A DNA stretch of 64,000 bases. It comes from Streptococcus infantis SK970 (GTDB taxonomy: Bacteria > Bacillota > Bacilli > Lactobacillales > Streptococcaceae). The position numbers and the translations under genes were made by a program. The notes beneath the pieces were generated by a model. The model was not told the DNA's origin. It saw only the letters and a program-made list of their open reading frames with translations, and searched no databases. Positions 9,501 to 16,055 of this stretch are shown here, piece by piece; the stretch's first letter is position 1, and each line of letters opens with the position of its first letter. The DNA lies in NCBI GenBank assembly GCA_000223255.2, contig AFUT01000008.1:186001-250000 (forward strand), read 5' to 3'.

Positions 9501-10776
9501 TGTAGTCAACTTCTGTTTTCCATCCAGTGCCAACATCCTTGTATTTCAAGACTTTAGTTGAGTCAAGAACACGAGTATAGCCTGATGTACCATTTGATGA
9601 GGCGATGTAATCTTTAGTAGTTACATGCGCTCCTGAAGCAGAGGACTTCACTGTTGCTTCAGGATTTGCTGTCGCAACGCTGAGGGCTTGCAAGACTACT
9701 TCTTTTGTGTACCCTTCTGTACTTGTTTTAGATTGAAGTTCATTGTATTTCTTCTGCCAGTCCGCTTGTGCTTTCTTAGCCTTGTCATAAGCTACTTGGT
9801 TTTGTTTCCCAATTTGCTTAGCTTCATCAGCTGAAGAAATTTCTTGGGTTTTAGAATTGAGAAGTACACCAGATTTTTTCAAATCCGCTGATTTACGATC
9901 AGCATCTTGATTGACTTGATCACTAGCATTCTTCTTCTCTGTGTAGGCAGCCATCAGGGCTTTGTTAAGCTCCACTTTGCCTTTTGCTGCTGCAATAGCT
10001 TGTTCATTTTGTTTCTTCAATGCTTCTACTTCTGCGACTGAAGAGACCGTACGTGTAACGACTTTAACGTCAACATTTTCTTTCTTCAGCTGTTCAGATG
10101 CGCTTTCTACCGCTTTGTTTAGAGCAGTAGCTTGCTCAACAGTAGCATCATAGTTAGATTTTTCACCCAGGTATTTTGTTACGGCTTGTTGGTTATCTGA
10201 CAAGACCTGTTTAGCTGTTTGAGTAGCTTTCTTGTTTTTGTCTGCTGAACCATCTGTAGCAGTCGAACTGTCATTCGTCACTGTGACAGTTGTTTCCCCT
10301 TCATGCTTAGCTTTTTCATCAGCTACAAATTGATTGTTAGCTTGAATAGCTTTTTGCGCTTCCTTGAAGGCTGTATTGTTTTCAACTTGTTTTGTAGTCG
10401 CTTCTTCAAGTTCCTTGACTTGCTTGTCCTGATCTTGTTTAATCTCAGACTTAGACTGTTCAAGTTTTGGAGCAGTGGTATCTGTTCCCTTATCAACAAT
10501 CTGAGTTTCAGAAACGTTCACCCCTGCTTCTTTTGCTTTTTCAGCAGCCTTTGTAACTGCTCCATTATCAATCGCTACAGACTGGCTTCCTGTTGCTTTA
10601 CCAGCTTGTGTAGCATAAATGTTATTGTCGTTTTTGCTTTCAGGCTGAACTGCTTCATCCGCAAATGCTGAACCTGCAGAGAAGGCTACAATACCTGCAA
10701 CTGCAATTCCTGATACTAGGCCTTTAGCCCATTTTTTCTTACGGAAATATCCGTGTCCTTGTGTTTTTTCTGTCAT
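6502..10776 (-). CDS. Antigen I/II-type (SspB-related) isopeptide-forming adhesin, LPXTG anchored
   Basis: A 1424-aa wall-anchored surface adhesin. It has a signal peptide (KKKWAKGLVSGIAVAG, cleavage near AFA-DE), an Ala/Lys/Gln-rich helical repeat region at about 100-340, a GbpC/Spa-like lectin domain at about 370-640, then a series of C-terminal antigen I/II-type domains. Two of these are near-identical 195-residue copies. It ends with a proline-rich linker, LPNTG, a hydrophobic helix and a basic tail. Antigen I/II proteins bind salivary glycoproteins, collagen or other bacteria. Start: GGAG at 7-8 bp. It follows the smaller LPXTG gene by 21 bp, as one operon. It is ICE cargo that may promote cell contact during transfer or host adhesion; that role is inferred. 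Confidence 0.92.
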   Translation of the reverse strand: MTEKTQGHGYFRKKKWAKGLVSGIAVAGIVAFSAGSAFADEAVQPESKNDNNIYATQAGKATGSQSVAIDNGAVTKAAEKAKEAGVNVSETQIVDKGTDTTAPKLEQSKSEIKQDQDKQVKELEEATTKQVENNTAFKEAQKAIQANNQFVADEKAKHEGETTVTVTNDSSTATDGSADKNKKATQTAKQVLSDNQQAVTKYLGEKSNYDATVEQATALNKAVESASEQLKKENVDVKVVTRTVSSVAEVEALKKQNEQAIAAAKGKVELNKALMAAYTEKKNASDQVNQDADRKSADLKKSGVLLNSKTQEISSADEAKQIGKQNQVAYDKAKKAQADWQKKYNELQSKTSTEGYTKEVVLQALSVATANPEATVKSSASGAHVTTKDYIASSNGTSGYTRVLDSTKVLKYKDVGTGWKTEVDYTKLKGLTVSTADGKKHDISRIHRKFEILNQGKTGLNDVYVLNDPTEGFVVARNDGAGGAADYMNFLVTDTYYYNVDGKEVAFQASEKTPATLTYSSLNHNIIGWEGAKAINGTHVEINGSTVTYNKNYGYVYAEDYNRQEDVGHLWDTSDSPYQYKGAALGVFKKGTAFTTEFIQWDGPDNPNGQTYWFALNTKVVTPVVEVPAAATITKTTVKPVKPEPVSAELVKAKNPAKPTLALKTLSETKNQKLSASYHGYKLQYKPVVRKSVADTDKTNTNGQTVAKNATQLYTLHHDNIYANLKKGDKITIIDPLEAGAVPDVAVTKAAAEKAGWGVAYDAGKNTYTFTATYEGKRLAAPVITWKPIYDKGFYDNTYKVLVNKYEVYSNTVTTKTPKPPKPVKAVLDRSGKDINGATTFDRNVTFRLVTDYSPYTKTLASAQALGKKFGILDDVQDGAFSVYQGNIKMTAAGNDVKSLFDMHHVLSDKGRTDAINKILKELNLQPRGEFYLWVAKDSKSFYQNYVKQNKNVTIDLPAKLLVKAGEKVKNDFKQIDFGNSYQSNLVTVEVPNVKPEKHVLDRTGKKVLDGKEVQLGDFVQYLLDGVTVPEKHDTLYQYDGLDKLDTKHDRYTGNWKGIIKGTEYTAEKELTLPYDVILKNGKVIKAGDKIAKGSSYAFTFEFNQDTNSEFIKKLVTVKWDAKGGQWSYVINQDFLNSLGVKGTFDADFYIEAERIETGDKIENTFINIVNKQEMTAKVITRTPEPPKPKHPEKHALDKTGQKVLDGKEVQLGELIQYLLDGVTIPERHHTLYQYDGVDKLDTKHDRYTGNWKGIVKGTEYTAEKDLTLPYDVILKDGKVIKAGDKIAKGSSYAFTFEFNQDTNSEFIKKLVTVKWDAKGGQWSYVINQDFLNSLGVKGTFDADFYIEVERIAAGEVENTFVNIVNGQEMTAKVTTHTPPKPEEPGKPNPQPSLPNTGSAASMLPVVGMILGLLSLAGLRKYKK
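6661..7830 (-). repeat. Near-identical tandem 585-bp coding duplication in the adhesin gene
   Basis: Two adjacent blocks repeat with a period of 585 bases (195 residues). Matching landmarks start at 6661 and 7246. Long stretches, such as that encoding VKWDAKGGQWSYVINQDF, are almost identical at the base level. This is a recent in-frame domain duplication, or one kept similar by gene conversion. Confidence 0.85.
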
Positions 10777-10797
10777 TTTTCTTTCTCCTTCACTTAA

Positions 10798-11609
10798 TTA
10801 AAATAGTTTCTTCTTGTAGAAATAACCTACTGCCGTCAACAACATAGCCCCAATAGTACCTAGAATGCTTTCTGCAGTTCCAGTGTTTGGAAGTGTTTTA
10901 AGTTTGCCTTCTTTATCAGTAACAGAGATAGTCTTATCTTCGTTAACAGTACCACCGATCTCTTCAGGAGCTACTACAGATCCATTTGAAAGGACTACGT
11001 TTCCGTTTTGCGTGCTAACAATTGAAGCTCCTGTATTCGTTTCAACTGGTTCTTTTGTCACGTCATGCACTACTTGACCTGTTGAAGTTGAAGTAGTTCC
11101 AATTTGTGACTTCCCTTGTTGGTTCGCTTGATCAGTTGTTGTTGGCTTTTCATCTGGGACTCCATCAAGGCTACCTGCATTATCCTTGTCCTGTGGCTTG
11201 TCTGAAGGTGCTGGTTTATCAGTTGGCACTCCGTCAAGACTTCCTGCGTTGTCTTTGTCTTGTGGTTTATCTGATGGTGTTGGTACACCATCGAGGCTAC
11301 CTGCGTTGTCTTTATCCTGTGGCTGATCAGAAGGTGCTGGTTTGTCTGTTGGTACCCCGTCAAGACTTCCTGCATTGTCTTTGTCTTGTACACTTGGCGT
11401 TGTTGGGTCAACTGGAGTAACTGAAGGCTCTGTTGGCTGAGTTGCTGGTGTCTCTGTTTCTGTTGAAGCGCTAGGTGTTGTTGGCGTAACAACTTCTGTC
11501 GCTGGAGCAGAAGAATCAATTGGTGCAAGCTCGTCTGCTGATACATAACCAGCTTGTGCAAGTGCGATAGTTGAAAGTGCTAGTGCAGCTAATACATTTT
11601 CTTGTTCAT
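10798..11609 (-). CDS. LPXTG repeat surface protein, frameshifted near its start
   Basis: About 270 aa if corrected. ATG 11609 with a GAAAGGA ribosome site begins MNKK and meets a stop after six codons. Adding one A to the four-base run at 11597-11600 gives NVLAALALSTIALAQAGYVSA, a clear signal peptide, and then one open frame to the end. The mature part is Pro/Thr/Ser-rich, carries four copies of an SLDGVP repeat, and ends LPNTG, a hydrophobic helix and KKKLF. It is a sortase substrate directly upstream of the large adhesin. The function is unknown; a stalk or adhesin-accessory role is plausible. The frameshift lies in a homopolymer and is probably a sequence error. Confidence 0.75.
11140..11395 (-). 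repeat. Four SLDGVP coding repeats
   Basis: The unit QDKDNAGSLDGVP plus a variable TDKPAPSDKP-type linker occurs four times, with unit lengths of about 57-69 bases. The last copy diverges into DEKPTTTDQ. The acidic core spaced by Asp/Asn looks like a possible metal-binding stalk repeat. Copy number is likely to vary between strains. Confidence 0.85.
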
Positions 11610-11626
11610 TTTGATTTTTCCTTTCT

Positions 11627-11929
11627 TTATTTAGTTTGGCGATTATAACCTCTTCCAGTTAAACGAAGTTCCATTCCTGATGGTGTCTTAACTTTTCGAG
11701 CTATAACTTGAGCATCTCTCTTAATAGTGCGAATTTGATCATAAACCTTTTTATAAGGCAAATGAAATTCAACATCCCTTAAAAGACCGTCTACGTATCC
11801 TTTAGCCTGTTTGACTGCATAGTCTGGCTTCAGGATAAGGTCTGTGCCGTCCTCTAAACGAGCCGTCGCACCTCCTTGTTTTCCTAAAACTTTTAAGTCC
11901 TTTAGGCTGACCGTTATTTCATCTATCAT
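11627..11929 (-). CDS. ICE protein of unknown function, 100 aa
   Basis: A 100-aa soluble, basic protein (MIDEITVSLKDLKVLGKQGG) with an excellent ribosome site (AAGGAGAAATCT before ATG). It is the first gene after the hairpin-rich gap and lies 17 bp upstream of the LPXTG repeat protein, so it probably leads that operon. I see no known motif. The alternating hydrophobic N-terminal half suggests a small beta-rich fold. Confidence 0.6.
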   Translation of the reverse strand: MIDEITVSLKDLKVLGKQGGATARLEDGTDLILKPDYAVKQAKGYVDGLLRDVEFHLPYKKVYDQIRTIKRDAQVIARKVKTPSGMELRLTGRGYNRQTK

Positions 11930-12225
11930 AGATTTCTCCTTGAAGTTGAAAGGCGAAATTTACGCCGTGCTGTGTAAAAACGTATTTTTACATCGGTATT
12001 TTATACGCTGGGTTTATAGTCTAGTAACCCTTACTCCTTCAGCTTATGACAGTTGTCATGCTTTTTCGTTCAGTGGCTGGACTAGATATCCTTTTCTAGT
12101 TTGCTACTCGCCCCCGTTTCTTTTTTATCCATAGCCACGCTGTATCAGGGCAAGCCTTGTATTCAGTTTTCAAAGGTCTATAGTTTAACGACTTCTCGGT
12201 CAATATAGATTTAACTTTACTAGGG
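11930..12225. other. Gene-free ICE segment with five regularly spaced hairpins
   Basis: No ORF with a ribosome site is found here. Between 11952 and 12100 there are five short dyads: GGCG/CGCC (11952-11966), TGTAAAAA/TTTTTACA (11973-11992), GGGTT/AACCC (12010-12030), ATGACA/TGTCAT (12046-12059) and ACTAGA/TCTAGT (12081-12100). Candidates are a structured leader RNA for the surface-protein operon, a small RNA, or a single-strand or transfer origin. Sequence alone does not decide. Confidence 0.5.
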
Positions 12226-12435
12226 TTAGTCCGATTCTGAACCTAACAGGTATTCAATGGTTACACCAAAGTATTCTGCTACTTTTTTAGCATTTTCAAG
12301 ACTTATCTGACTGTATCCTGTCTCCCAGTTAGATATTGTGTTGCGAAACACTCCTATCTGATCAGCCAAAGTCTGTTGTGATAACTTAGCCTGTTTTCGT
12401 AATTTTTTAATACGATTTTGTGTTTGTTTACTCAC
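12226..12435 (-). CDS. XRE-family DNA-binding regulator, 69 aa
   Basis: A single Cro/C1-type helix-turn-helix spanning almost the whole protein (KLRKQAKLSQQTLADQIGV, then RNTISNWETGYSQISLENAKKVAEYFGV). The start is GTG 12435, with GGAG upstream inside the end of the preceding gene. As a lone HTH in an ICE it is a candidate repressor of the downstream surface-protein genes or of its own operon. It is the last gene of a tightly overlapping series. Targets are not shown by the sequence. Confidence 0.85.
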   Translation of the reverse strand: MSKQTQNRIKKLRKQAKLSQQTLADQIGVFRNTISNWETGYSQISLENAKKVAEYFGVTIEYLLGSESD

Positions 12436-12437
12436 AT

Positions 12438-12572
12438 CTACTTGTCTCCTTCATTATTTGGACTTGATAGATTTTCATCATCCATTAGAGGAGCATTCTT
12501 CATCTCCAGCATGACAAGCCCTATTCCATAAGCTAAGACCAATAAGAAAGCCATTGTAACTAGTTTAAACAT
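12438..12572 (-). CDS. Tiny ICE membrane protein, 44 aa
   Basis: The start at ATG 12572 (MFKLVTMAFLLVLAYGIGLV) is preferred over a longer in-frame option at 12680. GAAAGAGGA precedes it, and the longer version would run entirely across the upstream 58-aa gene. One N-terminal membrane helix is followed by an acidic tail (MDDENLSSPNNEGDK). It overlaps the upstream gene by 8 bp and holds the ribosome site of the XRE gene. The function is unknown. Confidence 0.5.
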   Translation of the reverse strand: MFKLVTMAFLLVLAYGIGLVMLEMKNAPLMDDENLSSPNNEGDK

Positions 12573-12741
12573 TACTATCCTCTTTCTGTTGCCATGATGA
12601 GAAAATTTGGCTGAGTTTCTCAGCTCTTTCTTTTTTCGGTAAATCAAAAACAGCTTTAGGAACCATGTAAATTTTCTCATTCGGGCTACGACCTATCGTT
12701 AGCACTTTACCATCAATTGGTCTAAATTCATCTTTTAACAT
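12565..12741 (-). CDS. Small ICE protein, 58 aa
   Basis: A short frame from ATG 12741 (MLKDEFRPIDGKVLTIGRSP) to TAA at 12565, with GGGAG at 7 bp and overlaps at both ends (7 bp with the upstream gene, 8 bp with the downstream one). Such nested overlaps argue that it is translated. It is soluble and charged, ending SQIFSSWQQKEDSNV. I recognise no family. Confidence 0.6.
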   Translation of the reverse strand: MLKDEFRPIDGKVLTIGRSPNEKIYMVPKAVFDLPKKERAEKLSQIFSSWQQKEDSNV

Positions 12742-12935
12742 GTTTCAACTCCCTTAGACAATTCTGATAAATAGCTATTGAGTTTCGTCTCCGACAATCT
12801 ATCTGGATAATAGTATGCAATCAGACTAGGGCACTCATCAGGGAATTTTCTAGCGTGCTCACTTTGTCCTGATAGCTCCATAAAGCCCTGTTCTTTTTCG
12901 ATAAGCAGAGCCATTTTCCAGAAGCGAATCATCAT
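12735..12935 (-). CDS. Small ICE protein, 66 aa
   Basis: 66 aa, MMIRFWKMALLIEKEQGF..., starting inside the repA stop (ATGATG overlap of 4 bp) and ending inside the next start. Soluble, with several Tyr/Pro residues in the middle (SLIAYYYPDRLSE). Position behind repA suggests a role in replication or maintenance, but no motif supports this. Confidence 0.55.
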   Translation of the reverse strand: MMIRFWKMALLIEKEQGFMELSGQSEHARKFPDECPSLIAYYYPDRLSETKLNSYLSELSKGVETC

Positions 12936-13875
12936 TTTGTAGAAGTACGCTGGAACATTCTGGATTGGTTTTCTTCAGCCTCTCCTGTTTTAATTTTGAA
13001 AATCAATTTATCAAGTTCACGTTCAAGGTCTTGCAGCCAAACCTCTCCATAAATTTCTTGATCAGCTAAGAGGTTGTTGTAATTCTTCTCAACTTGGCGT
13101 TTTGCTTGATAGATTTTATTTTCAAGAATTTTTGCATCTTTTCCAAATAAACTGAGTTTCTGAACTAGTTGAGGAGAAAGAAAACCATGTTGCCCCATTT
13201 TGAATGCTTCAGAAATTGATAAATCAGATAAAGCCGACTCGTCTTCGTATCGATTAGTATCGTAAAGATTATCTGTCTTACTCTTCTCTGTATTTATTCC
13301 GTCCGTTTTATGGACGTTTTGAAGTCCGTTTTGTGGACGTCCGTTTTGTGGACTTCCGCTATTACCGAGGGGTTTTGGTGTTTTTCTATATCACACTCTT
13401 TTTCGTAGAGAACTTTACCAAAAGCATCTGTCCTCTTTAATAACTCACCGTCGATTGAATAGTGCTCCACTATTTCTAAATTAGCATCTACTAGCTGAAG
13501 ATAAAGTCTATTTGGTTTATTAAGTCCCTGTCTAACTTCTCGTAAGAGGCCATGTTCTTGCAGTTCTTTCTTGATCTTAGTAACCTTCATCTTTCCCTTA
13601 TCAAGTAGTAACATCAGATCAGAAACTGTAAAAATTAGAAAGACCGCTCCATTTTCATCAACGTAATCTCTATTTCCCTTCTGGAATGAACTGATGCTTA
13701 ATTTACAACGATTATAAAGAGCGCCATAAGCTAACTTAGCATCAGATGAGAGATCCGTGTAAGAACTAGTCAATTTGACATAGCCGTTCTCATTGTATTG
13801 AATACGGGTGAAAAATATTTCTGGAATTTGATAAAAAGTTAGAGTAGCTAGTTGATCAATTGTGATATCCGCCAT
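12932..13875 (-). CDS. repA: RepA_N-type replication initiator, frameshifted as given
   Basis: A plasmid-type initiator carried by the ICE, used for autonomous replication of the circular form. The N-terminal part (MADITIDQLATLTFYQIPEIFF, then YVKLTSSYTDLSSDAKLAYGALYNRC) is typical of the RepA_N winged-helix domain. As given, the frame ends at 13294. Adding one base to the T run 13381-13385 continues it through QNGRPQNGLQNVHKTDG and the separate-looking frame at 12932-13198, giving one 314-aa protein with a helical, charged C-terminal domain. The variable middle encodes the iterons. The start overlaps the upstream stop (TAATG). The correction is strongly supported by continuity. Confidence 0.8.
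13301..13353. repeat. Three 15-bp iterons inside repA (candidate replication origin)
   Basis: GTCCGTTTTATGGAC (13301-13315) and two copies of GTCCGTTTTGTGGAC (13324-13338 and 13339-13353). Each unit also has GTCC/GGAC inverted ends. RepA_N plasmids commonly carry their origin as repeats within the central part of rep, so this is the likely RepA binding site. Function is inferred from family practice. Confidence 0.7.
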
Positions 13876-14063
13876 TAGTAGCCTCCTACAACTTGTAACC
13901 TCAAGCCACCAGCTTCAGGAAAATAAACAAGATGAGTTTGCTCTAACTCTTCAATAGCTGCAATAGCACGCTTTCTAGTCCATCCCATCGTCTTCATCAA
14001 ATCGAAAATCATTATATCTCTAGACAAACTTGAGACCTTTGTTCGGTTTTGTTTCATAGGCAA
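13875..14063 (-). CDS. Small basic ICE protein upstream of repA, 62 aa
   Basis: 62 aa, MPMKQNRTKVSSLSRDIMIFDLMKTMGWTRKRAIAAIEELEQTHLVYF. The central part looks like a small winged-helix or ribbon-helix DNA-binding fold, but no family is recognised. Its stop overlaps the repA start (TAATG), so it is probably co-translated and may regulate repA expression. A ribosome site (AAAGAAAGGATTG) precedes the start. Confidence 0.6.
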   Translation of the reverse strand: MPMKQNRTKVSSLSRDIMIFDLMKTMGWTRKRAIAAIEELEQTHLVYFPEAGGLRLQVVGGY

Positions 14064-14114
14064 TCCTTTCTTTACTTGATTAGTCCTTTTTCTTTTCTTA
14101 ATTTTTAAAGTCTA

Positions 14115-14419
14115 TTAGACATCTGGATTCCTCATTCTGTAGTATTTATTGAATAACCTCCAAGCTTTAAACGGGTTTTGTCTAGAATGATTTTCAAAAA
14201 ATACGACATGATAACAACCTTTATTCAAGACTTTCTCAAGATCATTTTTCGATACAGATAAACCGAAATCTTCACGATCGCTAAGACTAAGTAAAAAGTA
14301 CTTTCTCCATCGTTTTTTACTGGGACACTCCTAAACATCAGTTCATTAAGTTCTAATGACTCTTTTGAATAATCAAAGCTATAAATATAGCATGCCACCA
14401 ATACTTTCTTGCTAAACAT
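14115..14419 (-). CDS. ICE hypothetical protein, about 101 aa, frameshifted as given
   Basis: Starts ATG 14419 after AGGAAGGAAATAAGGA. The uncorrected frame ends at 14225 in unlikely sequence. One extra base in the six-base run at 14313-14318 gives MFSKKVLVACYIY...FRSVPVKKRWRKYFLLSLSDREDFGLSVSKNDLEKV... ending YYRMRNPDV at 14115. Soluble, aromatic-rich and basic. No family is recognised. It probably belongs to the ICE end-module with repA. Confidence 0.5.
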
Positions 14420-14433
14420 TCCTTATTTCCTTC

Positions 14434-14721
14434 CTACACATATCCCATCAATTCTGGATTAAGCTCTAGAGTCAACCACAAGGCTTCATCTTGAGTCAAT
14501 TGGCTAGTTTGTCCCCAAGTTCCATCTCTCGCTCTTCTGGAGTACGGATATGTACCAAGGCTAATTCTAGGACGTAATTCATGAATAACATTATCTTTCA
14601 TAACTCTCCAGAGAAGACTAGAAGGTCTATAGTAATATCCATCTCCAAGCCAAACTCTATTGAGATCATCGTATACAGAGACTTTTTCATTAGAATTTCC
14701 TTCAGGGATACAATCAACCAT
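14434..14721 (-). CDS. ICE-end hypothetical protein, 95 aa
   Basis: 95 aa with a good AAAGGAGAAAAT ribosome site. Soluble, Trp/Tyr/Arg-rich (WLGDGYYYRPSSLLWRV, TYPYSRRARDGTWGQ). It is the first gene of the ICE reading leftward, just inside the presumed boundary. No family is recognised. A role in host takeover or element maintenance would be speculation. Confidence 0.55.
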   Translation of the reverse strand: MVDCIPEGNSNEKVSVYDDLNRVWLGDGYYYRPSSLLWRVMKDNVIHELRPRISLGTYPYSRRARDGTWGQTSQLTQDEALWLTLELNPELMGYV

Positions 14722-14754
14722 ATTTTCTCCTTTCTTTAATTTTTCAACGAAAAA

Positions 14755-14777
14755 AGAGAGCGATTTTCTCGCTCTCT
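14755..14777. terminator. Hairpin at the presumed ICE/chromosome junction
   Basis: AGAGAGCGA (14755-14763) pairs with TCGCTCTCT (14769-14777) around a TTTTC loop. Flanking A/T runs are only moderate, but it would end transcription of the LiaF-like gene coming from the right. The ICE end probably lies between this hairpin and the gene at 14838. Confidence 0.6.
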
Positions 14778-14837
14778 CAAGTTTTATGATATTTAATTTT
14801 TCACTTTCCCAAAACTCTAGACACTTACGAAGATTTT

Positions 14838-15512
14838 TTATTTAGCATAGACAACTTCTAGTTTCCCAAAAGCCACCTCACCACGGACAATCAGGGTCTT
14901 ACTTGTAGGAGCTACCGGAGCATCTGCCTTGGCTACTCCACAAGAAGTCTCTACCTTTAGATCGACTCGCCAGTGTTGGGGCACATAGATAACTGCATTT
15001 CCTAAATTGACTTCTACCTTCAAGGTTGCACTATCGCCTAACATCTCTGCATTGTCATAATAGATCTTGGCATTCCCACAGCTAACTTCAAACTGGTCTT
15101 CTACCAAATCTTGGTCCTGTTTGTAAAAGGTTCCGCTACCAAAGGCAACTTCCTTCTCTGTCAGAATAGTCTTTTCAGCGTCATACCACCATTTTTTACT
15201 GTCCCATGTTTTGTTCGAATTAGTCAGCATACTTACTCCAAGCACGATGAGGACACTCGCCCAGAACAATGACTGATTGGGAATCGGTAAAATGTCATAA
15301 AAGTGATTAGCAATCATGAGGGCTACTAGAGCTGTAAAAGAGGCTGAAGTGAAGTGGCTACGAAGGATTGCCTCAACTGATTGATAGGCAAAAAATCCAA
15401 TACCGATCAAAGGCCAAATTTGATCACCTAATGAAGGAATACCAAAATTTCCCTGTAACAATACTAAAGTTGCCAATACTAGCAACACAATACCAAATGC
15501 TTTCTTTTTCAT
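14838..15512 (-). CDS. Membrane protein with LiaF-like C-terminal domain, LytTR partner
   Basis: 224 aa. Four hydrophobic segments at about 5-23, 28-46, 55-75 and 80-97 are followed by a soluble beta-rich domain (110-224) with repeated EVSCGNAKIYYDNA / VEVNLGNAVIYVPQHWRV / ETSCGVAKADAPV motifs, as in LiaF/VraT-type sensors of envelope stress. It starts 4 bp after the LytTR regulator gene, so the two are one unit. In streptococcal LytTR regulatory systems (HdrRM, BrsRM) the membrane partner inhibits the regulator. That relationship is inferred here. Its terminator is probably the hairpin at 14755-14777. Confidence 0.8.
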   Translation of the reverse strand: MKKKAFGIVLLVLATLVLLQGNFGIPSLGDQIWPLIGIGFFAYQSVEAILRSHFTSASFTALVALMIANHFYDILPIPNQSLFWASVLIVLGVSMLTNSNKTWDSKKWWYDAEKTILTEKEVAFGSGTFYKQDQDLVEDQFEVSCGNAKIYYDNAEMLGDSATLKVEVNLGNAVIYVPQHWRVDLKVETSCGVAKADAPVAPTSKTLIVRGEVAFGKLEVVYAK

Positions 15513-15516
15513 CTTC

Positions 15517-15963
15517 TTACCTCATGTTTCTTAGATTTTCTTTTAGGAGGGATTGGTAGTGCCGTGACACATGAACCTCCTTGTGGGTCTGATAAAAGGA
15601 AATAGTCCCTGTACCTGAGAAGGATTTGTCCACTGAGTAGACCTGCCGAAGATTGGCAATAGTCGACTTGGATACCCGACTGAAATAGCGGGGCAGGATG
15701 GACTCTAGTTCATAGAGCTTGAGTCGAACCTCGTAGGCTTCTTTCTGGGTATGGGCGTAAATCTTGCTACCTTCCGTCTCAAAAAAGAGGATTTCTGCCA
15801 AGTCTAAGTAATACTCACCCGTCCCCTTATAAAAGATCAACCTAGGAGCCTTGGTTTCTTGCAAGAGTCGTTGCAAGTCAGCTATCTCATCTGTCAGGGC
15901 TGTAGCCTTGATGACAATCTCTGTCTCAGTTAATTCACTATCAATCTCGATTCGTAACTTCAT
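15517..15963 (-). CDS. LytTR-domain transcription regulator without receiver domain
   Basis: 148 aa from ATG 15963 (MKLRIEID), with AAGGAGATAGG upstream; an in-frame ATG at 15981 lacks a ribosome site. The N-terminal half is a short alpha/beta region with no phospho-acceptor receiver. The C-terminal about 100 residues are a LytTR DNA-binding domain (LIFYKGTGEYYLDLAEILFFETEGSKIYAHT, then FSRVSKSTIANLRQV). Its promoter carries a 21-bp-period direct repeat just upstream of -35, as expected for LytTR self-activation. It is paired with the LiaF-like membrane protein. Confidence 0.88.
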   Translation of the reverse strand: MKLRIEIDSELTETEIVIKATALTDEIADLQRLLQETKAPRLIFYKGTGEYYLDLAEILFFETEGSKIYAHTQKEAYEVRLKLYELESILPRYFSRVSKSTIANLRQVYSVDKSFSGTGTISFYQTHKEVHVSRHYQSLLKENLRNMR

Positions 15964-15983
15964 CCTATCTCCTTTCTGCATCT

Positions 15984-16055
15984 ACTATACCAAAGGCCAG
16001 AAGACTTTACAAGGGCAAAAAAGCAAGTGGTCACTTTTGACCCGTAAGTGGTTAC
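15984..16055 (-). promoter_or_regulatory. LytTR promoter with direct-repeat operator
   Basis: Reading the minus strand, -35 TTGTAA (16007-16012) and -10 TATAGT (15984-15989) are 17 bp apart. Upstream are two 12-bp direct repeats, given here on the plus strand: GCAAGTGGTCAC (16023-16034) and GTAAGTGGTTAC (16044-16055). Their period is 21 bp, the usual two-turn spacing of LytTR sites, and the nearer one ends about 10 bp from -35. Confidence 0.7.

Noticed and set aside
10303..10671. 122-aa Cys/Phe/Leu-rich plus-strand frame
   Set aside because: Antisense of the Ala/Lys/Gln-rich repeats of the adhesin, which produce such composition.
11140..11395. Possible CRISPR or non-coding tandem array
   Set aside because: The repeats are in frame in a surface-protein gene and encode SLDGVP units.
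11070..11561. 163-aa Gln-rich minus-strand frame
   Set aside because: It is an alternative frame of the SLDGVP-repeat LPXTG gene; its repeats and composition come from that gene's codons.
14720..14837. rplL-type ICESa2603 attachment site
   Set aside because: The known rplL end sequence is not present; only a loose TTATTTAG match is seen.
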